A stretch of 12,491 nucleotides of DNA. Source: CAVURW01 sp963743595 (GTDB taxonomy: Bacteria > Verrucomicrobiota > Verrucomicrobiia > Methylacidiphilales > UBA1321). The stretch covers positions 1 to 12,491 of the forward strand of contig CAVURW010000243.1 in the NCBI GenBank assembly GCA_963743595.1, given 5' to 3'. A model generated the notes under the pieces. The model saw only the letters and a list, made by a program, of their open reading frames with translations, was not told where the DNA came from and made no database searches. A program made the position numbers and the translations under genes. Below are positions 8,659 to 12,491 of this stretch, piece by piece. The stretch's first letter is position 1, and the number at the start of each line of letters is the position of its first letter.

Positions 8659-11352
8659 ATGAAAAACGAGTCCTTGTTCACCGGAGAGTTTCACGTATTC
8701 GGATCTCTGTTTTATTCGACTTGGCTAACGTGCATCGCGATCACTTCCGCACTGGGCGCGGACTTTAATCCGCCGCCAGTGGATCAACTGATCCCCGCCG
8801 ATAAAAAGCTCGATCCCGCGTGGGTGGCGTCTCTAACGGCACGGGGCGAGCCTCAAGTTTATCGCGGCGATCAACTCAAATGGATCGGTTTACCGGTGGG
8901 CGGCCTGTTTTGCGGCCAGTTGCAATTGGGCGGCGACGGAAGTTTGTGGACGTGGGACATCTTTAACGAGAACGTGTTCACCGGGTGGTCGGGGCACTAT
9001 GGAGGCATTCCCGTAACGAAGAAATTGGAGGAGGGCTTCTCGCTTAAAATCGGCGACAAAGTGGTTCCCCTCAATGCGACTGGATTTTCGGATATTTCCT
9101 TCCGAGGCGAGTACCCGATTGGTTACGTGAACTACGCAGATCCGAGCGTGCCGCTGAAAGTGAAGTTGGAAGCGTTTTCGCCGTTCATTCCATTGAATCC
9201 GGACGATTCAGGCTTGCCGGCAACGATCATGAATTTCACGGTGACGAATTCATCGGACAAGCCGGTGGAAGCCACGCTCTCCGGGAATTTAGAGAATTTC
9301 GTCGTCTTTCGTGAGCGAGGCGCGATCTCCGGTCAGCGGGTGAATAAAGTAACAAAACAGGGTGATTCGACGTATCTGGAGGAATCGATTTCCGCCGAGA
9401 GCGACGACCACGCTCAGCCCGATCACGTGATCGAGGACTGGAATAAAAAGGACTTTTCCGGTTGGGCTGTCGAAGGAAACGCCTTTGGTTCCGGACCGAT
9501 TGCCCGAAAAGATATGCCGCAGATCTATTCGCGAATGGGAGGAGAGGGCGATTACGTGGTCGATTCCGAGGTCAATGCACCGGGGCAAACGCTGATGGAA
9601 AAAGGCGACGCCACGGGGAAGTTAACCAGCCAACCGTTTCTGATCGATCGAAAGCATCTCGGCGTGTGGCTTGGCGATGAAAGTACTTCTGAAAAGATGG
9701 GCATTAACTTGATCGTGGACGGAAAAATCGTTTCCGAAATGCATGGTTTGGCGATTCATCGTCGGCAGCTGGCCTTGCACGGATTCGACCTCAGTCCCTA
9801 CCAAGGTAAACAAGGCGTTTTGGAGATTTATGACAATGACCGGGGCGATTGGGGCGAGGTGACCGTCGGCAAAATCGTATTAAGCGACCGAAATGTGACG
9901 ACGACTCCAATCGATCAACTGGAGGACAATGGCTCGATGGGCCTGGCGCTTTTGAACGCAACCGCCGACGACAACTCTGGCGATCAAACAGCGCCGATTG
10001 CCGAGAAATTGATCGGATCACTCGGGCACGCGATTTCCCTGAAGCCGGGTGAATCGACGACTGTTCGCTTTGTGATCTCGTGGTTCTTCCCGAACCTGAC
10101 GCACCTTCCCGTGAAGATCGAACAAGGCCGCTGGTACAGCTCCAAATTCACCTCAGCGAGCAACGTGGCCAAATACATCGCCGATAACGAAGAGCGATTG
10201 GTGGGCGAGACGGAGCTGTGGCACGCAACCTGGTACGATTCGACGTTGCCGTATTGGTTTTTGGATCGCACGATGATCAACACCTCCATTCTGGCGACAT
10301 CGACCTCGTATCGATTGAAAAATGGACGCTATTGGGCGTATGAAGGGGTGGGGAGTTGTAACGGAACGCCGGGGCACGTCTACGGCTATGCGCAGGCCAC
10401 GGCCCGGCTCTTTCCGCTGATCGAGCGCGAGCAGCGTGAGATGGTGGACTACGCGGTCTCTCAGCATCCGGAAGGGTGGATCGATAATCGGGGCGAGTGC
10501 AAAGATGGGCCGTCGATTGACGCGCAGGCCTATTACATTTTGCGCACACTACGGGAGCATCAAATGGCACCCGATAATGGATTTCTGTCGCGCGTGTGGC
10601 CGCATGTGAAGTTAGCGATGGATTACATGATTGCGCAGGACGGCCAAGATGACGGAATCATTCGCGGATCGCAGCACAACACGCTGGATGCGAATTGGTA
10701 CGGCGAGGTCTCCTGGTACAGCGGCCTCTATCAGGCGGCATTGCGCGCGACGGCTGTGATGGCCGATAAACAGGGCGATCACGCCTATGCAACCAAGTGC
10801 ACGGAAATCGCGGATCGTGGGGAGGCCTACATGGCCAAGAACCTGTTCAATGGCGAGTATTATCAAAACAAAATCGACCCTGCGCACCTAGACGCGATCA
10901 ACTCCGGTTCCGGCTGTGAGATCGATCAAATATCGGGTCAGGCGTGGGGCTACATCCTGGGTTTGCCGCGCGTTTTTCCAGAGAAAGAAACGATCACCTC
11001 GTTGCACTCACTGTGGCGCTATAATTTCACGCCGGATGTCGGTCCCTTCCGTGCCGTTTATAAGACCGGGCGGAACTACGCGGGGCCAGGCGATGGCGGC
11101 GTTATTATGTGTACATTTCCACGCCCGGATCAGCTTCATGAGATTGCAGAACTGGCCCAGCTTGCCCTTGTCGGCCTTGATGCCCTCGACAAGCTTCTGG
11201 ACTTCAGCCTTGCTTGCTTTCGGCGCGGCCTGCTCCTGTTGCGCCGGAGCAGGCGGGGCTTTCTGCTGCGCGATTGCAGAGGGTCCCGCAAAAGCCGCGC
11301 AGACAGCAATAGCGGCGACAAATTTCGTATTCATGAAAGCTCCTGGTCTTGA
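8659..11352 (+). CDS. Secreted GH116 (GBA2-type) beta-glycosidase with inserted beta-sandwich module; 3' end lost at a junction
   Basis: The frame encodes 897 residues, of which only about the first 824 are genuine. A signal peptide (about 1-33, SALGA|DF) indicates export. YRGDQLKWIGLPVGGLFCGQ (about 70-90) begins the GBA2-type N-terminal domain. Residues about 257-412 are an inserted module (DWNKKDFSGW, FGSGP, TGKLTSQPFLIDR, NLIVDGK, GDWGEVTVGKI) resembling the carbohydrate-binding-like beta-sandwich attached to some GH32-type enzymes. The catalytic (alpha/alpha)6 part runs from about 530; E562 (AYEGVGSC) and D677 (NTLDANWYG) align by eye with the regions of the GH116 nucleophile and acid/base. 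The family is retaining, acting on beta-glucosides or similar. Homology ends at MCTFPR (nt about 11,126), roughly 150-200 residues short of a normal end; the last 70 residues (Arg/Leu-rich) are antisense readthrough of another gene's signal-peptide region. Start spacing of 14 bp after the heparinase stop supports an operon. Confidence 0.8.
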   Translation: MKNESLFTGEFHVFGSLFYSTWLTCIAITSALGADFNPPPVDQLIPADKKLDPAWVASLTARGEPQVYRGDQLKWIGLPVGGLFCGQLQLGGDGSLWTWDIFNENVFTGWSGHYGGIPVTKKLEEGFSLKIGDKVVPLNATGFSDISFRGEYPIGYVNYADPSVPLKVKLEAFSPFIPLNPDDSGLPATIMNFTVTNSSDKPVEATLSGNLENFVVFRERGAISGQRVNKVTKQGDSTYLEESISAESDDHAQPDHVIEDWNKKDFSGWAVEGNAFGSGPIARKDMPQIYSRMGGEGDYVVDSEVNAPGQTLMEKGDATGKLTSQPFLIDRKHLGVWLGDESTSEKMGINLIVDGKIVSEMHGLAIHRRQLALHGFDLSPYQGKQGVLEIYDNDRGDWGEVTVGKIVLSDRNVTTTPIDQLEDNGSMGLALLNATADDNSGDQTAPIAEKLIGSLGHAISLKPGESTTVRFVISWFFPNLTHLPVKIEQGRWYSSKFTSASNVAKYIADNEERLVGETELWHATWYDSTLPYWFLDRTMINTSILATSTSYRLKNGRYWAYEGVGSCNGTPGHVYGYAQATARLFPLIEREQREMVDYAVSQHPEGWIDNRGECKDGPSIDAQAYYILRTLREHQMAPDNGFLSRVWPHVKLAMDYMIAQDGQDDGIIRGSQHNTLDANWYGEVSWYSGLYQAALRATAVMADKQGDHAYATKCTEIADRGEAYMAKNLFNGEYYQNKIDPAHLDAINSGSGCEIDQISGQAWGYILGLPRVFPEKETITSLHSLWRYNFTPDVGPFRAVYKTGRNYAGPGDGGVIMCTFPRPDQLHEIAELAQLALVGLDALDKLLDFSLACFRRGLLLLRRSRRGFLLRDCRGSRKSRADSNSGDKFRIHESSWS
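11128..11334 (-). pseudogene. 5' fragment of a small secreted Ala/Pro/Gln-rich protein (Bradyrhizobium-like)
   Basis: ATG at 11334 opens a 69-residue segment: signal peptide 1-22 (MNTKFVAAIAVCAAFAGPSA then IA|QQ), an Ala/Pro/Gln linker (about 23-41), then an amphipathic helix (KAEVQKLVEGIKADKGKL) leading to QFCNLMKLI. This is the style of small periplasmic proteins of Bradyrhizobium and relatives, of unknown function; attribution is from memory of the pattern. The open frame continues to 11008, but those residues are antisense to GH116 coding sequence, so the real 3' half is missing and the break is placed at about 11,128. A good ribosome binding site precedes the start, unlike the neighbours to the left. 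An upstream in-frame start at 11358 is rejected because it would precede the signal peptide and the ribosome binding site. Confidence 0.6.
11340..11344 (-). promoter_or_regulatory. Shine-Dalgarno AGGAG
   Basis: On the minus strand AGGAG lies 5 nt before the ATG at 11334 and decides that start over the in-frame upstream candidate at 11358. It is the only strong ribosome binding site seen next to a start in the window. Confidence 0.65.
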
Positions 11353-11484
11353 TGGCATTTAGCAGTGGGGTCTATTAATCGGAATGACTCTGACCTGAAA
11401 CTCGCGTTTCTGCCTCACAAAAAGTCGGAAATGTCGGCGTTTTCGCGACGAAGTGAATGAATTCCTGTCCGCAAATTGTCCACC

Positions 11485-11498
11485 CGGCGAAAGCGCCG
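11485..11498 (-). terminator. GC hairpin downstream of the rlpA fragment
   Basis: CGGCG and CGCCG form a perfect 5-bp stem with a 4-nt loop, starting about 10 nt after the rlpA stop on the minus strand. There is no following T-tract, so it is a weak terminator candidate at best and may be only a structured spacer between rlpA and the next gene. Confidence 0.2.
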
Positions 11499-11507
11499 TA
11501 CGACTTC

Positions 11508-11786
11508 CTAATTTTCCGCGCCCTTCAGCCTTGCCGTGAGCCCCAGCTTGCCGTGGAATGACGCTTGTCTCAGTTGGACAGTCTCGCCGCCATACCTGAG
11601 GACCCGGATGCAAACCGGCGCCAGGTCGCCGCTTCCAAGCGCTCTCGCCGCTCCTTTGGAAAGATCGATGATCCGCCCTTTGACGAACGGCCCGCGGTCG
11701 TTGATGCGCACCACGATGCTCCTGCCCGTGCGCCTGTTCCACACCCTGAACCCGGGTGCCGAAGGGCAGCCCGTAATGGGGCTGTA
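11508..11786 (-). pseudogene. rlpA: C-terminal fragment of RlpA-like double-psi beta-barrel protein, frameshifted
   Basis: RlpA proteins are cell-envelope, septal-ring-associated double-psi beta-barrel proteins; some are lytic transglycosylases acting on peptidoglycan. The segment NRRTGRSIVVRINDRGPF followed by VKGRIIDLSKGAARALG and LAPVCIRVL is the diagnostic core, with the conserved Asp residues of INDRG and IDLS present, and the natural C-terminus follows (stop at 11508-11510). Upstream, the expected LPFGTRV strand is present but in a different frame: one extra G in the run complementary to 11744-11746 separates GLPFGTRVQ from VWNRRTG. A stop lies upstream in that frame, and the N-terminal part (signal peptide, first half of the barrel) is absent because the block ends there. 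A GTG at 11804 could open the shifted frame but would lie inside the neighbouring protease gene. Not functional as read. Confidence 0.75.
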
Positions 11787-11792
11787 ATGGTT

Positions 11793-12491
11793 ATGAAATC
11801 TCACGGGTTCCTCGACCGGGGATTATTGTCCCTGGGCCTAATCACTTTTTGTTTATCCGGTCGAGGCTTCGCCGCTGAGCGAACGGTCCTCCGGGGGCAC
11901 GTGCCCGCGATGGTGGCTCGCTCGCACGCCGTGGCTCGCCTCGCATCAACCAACCAACTGAGCCTGGCGGTCGGCCTGCCGCTCCGCGACAAGCCGGCGC
12001 TCACTGCCTTGCTGCGCGAGATCTATGATCCCCTTAGCCCGCATTATCGCCATTACCTGAGCTGCCCCCAATTCACCGAGCGCTTTGGACCCACCGCCCA
12101 GGACTACCGCGCTGTGACGGACTACCTGAAGTCCCAGGGACTCGAGGTAAGCGGCACGCATCCCAACCGGTTGGTCCTGGATGTGAAAGGCCCGGTGGCG
12201 GCCATCGAGGCAGCCTTTCAAACCACCCTACGCGTCTATCCGCATCCCACCGAAAACCGGACCTTCTTTGCCCCGGACACCGAGCCATCGGTGCCGGCCG
12301 GCGTGCCAGTGCTCGAACGTCACCGGCCTGGACAATTCCGTGCTCCCGCACCCGATGAACTTGCGCCGCCCGCCGGCCGGCCAAACCATCACCCGCAACA
12401 CTACCGGCTCCGGCCCCGGTGGCGATTTCATGGGCCGCGACTTCCGCGCTGCCTACGCGCCGGGGGTGGCCCTCACGGGGGTCGGCCAGGT
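11793..12491 (+). pseudogene. S53 (kumamolisin/sedolisin) protease, N-terminal part, frameshifted and cut by the window edge
   Basis: S53 proteases are secreted acid serine-carboxyl peptidases made with a prodomain. From ATG 11793 (alternative ATG 11787) there is a signal peptide (about 1-28, GFAA|ER) and then a pro-kumamolisin activation domain (about 29-170), recognised by EIYDPLSPHYRHYL (76-89), QFTERFGPTAQDY (93-105), LKSQGLEV (112-119), NRLVLDVKG (125-133) and EAAFQTTLRVY (139-149). After VPVL (174) the frame breaks: one extra base within GAAC at 12315-12318 turns the expected VTGLDNSVLPHPMN into nonsense. In the corrected frame homology continues through GDFMGRDFRAAYAP to ALTGVGQ, the opening of the catalytic domain, at the window end. 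The catalytic Ser/Glu/Asp residues lie outside. The segment looks more GC-rich than the GH116 gene, so it may come from another replicon or genome. If the extra base is a sequencing error this is a normal gene. Confidence 0.75.

Larger units (their letters stand above)
11128..11786. other. Foreign block of about 650 bp with alphaproteobacterial gene fragments (probable chimera)
   Basis: The left boundary is where GH116 homology stops and the minus-strand small secreted protein breaks off, at or near the GATC at 11128-11131. The right boundary lies between the last recognisable rlpA codons (about 11,772) and the S53 protease start at 11787/11793. Both genes inside run on the minus strand and each is truncated only at the block edge. 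No transposase, terminal inverted repeat, tRNA or integrase accompanies it, which favours an assembly or cloning artefact over a mobile element. The 163 bp between the two fragments holds no gene. Confidence 0.6.

Noticed and set aside
11136..11352. GH116 fused to a basic Arg/Leu-rich C-terminal domain
   Set aside because: The stretch is the complement of a protein-coding region with its own ribosome binding site and signal peptide on the other strand.
10916..11362. 148-codon plus-strand frame with a hydrophobic, Ala/Cys-rich end
   Set aside because: It is an out-of-frame reading of GH116 and of the antisense of the foreign signal peptide, and it spans the junction.
11128..11786. Insertion sequence or integrated element
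   Set aside because: No transposase or integrase frame, no terminal inverted repeats and no attachment site; only ordinary gene fragments.

Overview
The window reads as an environmental bacterial contig. Positions 1 to about 11,128 look like a carbohydrate-degradation locus of the kind common in Verrucomicrobiota and related PVC bacteria. This assignment is inferred from very large signal-peptide-bearing heparinase-like proteins, a GH116-type enzyme, lineage-typical hypothetical proteins and weak or absent Shine-Dalgarno sequences; there is no rRNA or other taxonomic marker. The last 1.4 kb does not read as a continuation of that locus.

Layout: 1-103 is upstream DNA with no recognisable gene. 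104-4093 (+) encodes a 1329-aa secreted multidomain protein (beta-rich N-terminus, alpha-helical heparinase/alginate-lyase-like middle, beta C-terminal part, two fibronectin-III-like modules). 4097-4570 and 4638-5222 (both -) are a small pair: a 157-aa membrane protein and a 194-aa secreted protein, neither with a known function. A 155-bp divergent intergenic region with a perfect inverted repeat leads to 5378-8644 (+), a 1088-aa secreted heparinase II/III-like protein with a C-terminal LamG-like module. After 14 bp comes 8659-11352 (+), a secreted GH116 (GBA2-type) glycosidase carrying an inserted beta-sandwich module.

Integrity problem at the right end: GH116 homology stops near 11,128. From there to about 11,780 lies a block of roughly 650 bp holding two minus-strand alphaproteobacterial-type (Bradyrhizobium-like) gene fragments: the first 69 codons of a small secreted Ala/Pro/Gln-rich protein, and the C-terminal half of rlpA with a one-base frameshift. 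Each gene is cut exactly on the side that faces the nearest boundary. Beyond about 11,787 begins an S53 (kumamolisin/sedolisin) protease, with signal peptide and activation prodomain, itself broken by a one-base frameshift and cut by the window edge. An assembly or library chimera is the simplest explanation; a real foreign insertion is the alternative.

How the genes may work together: two polysaccharide-lyase-like exoenzymes plus a beta-glycosidase could release and trim oligosaccharides from an acidic glycan outside the cytoplasm. The heparinase and GH116 genes are spaced like an operon. No SusC/SusD pair, transporter, sulfatase or dedicated regulator is visible, so the substrate stays unknown. 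No tRNA, rRNA, CRISPR array, insertion sequence or origin was seen.
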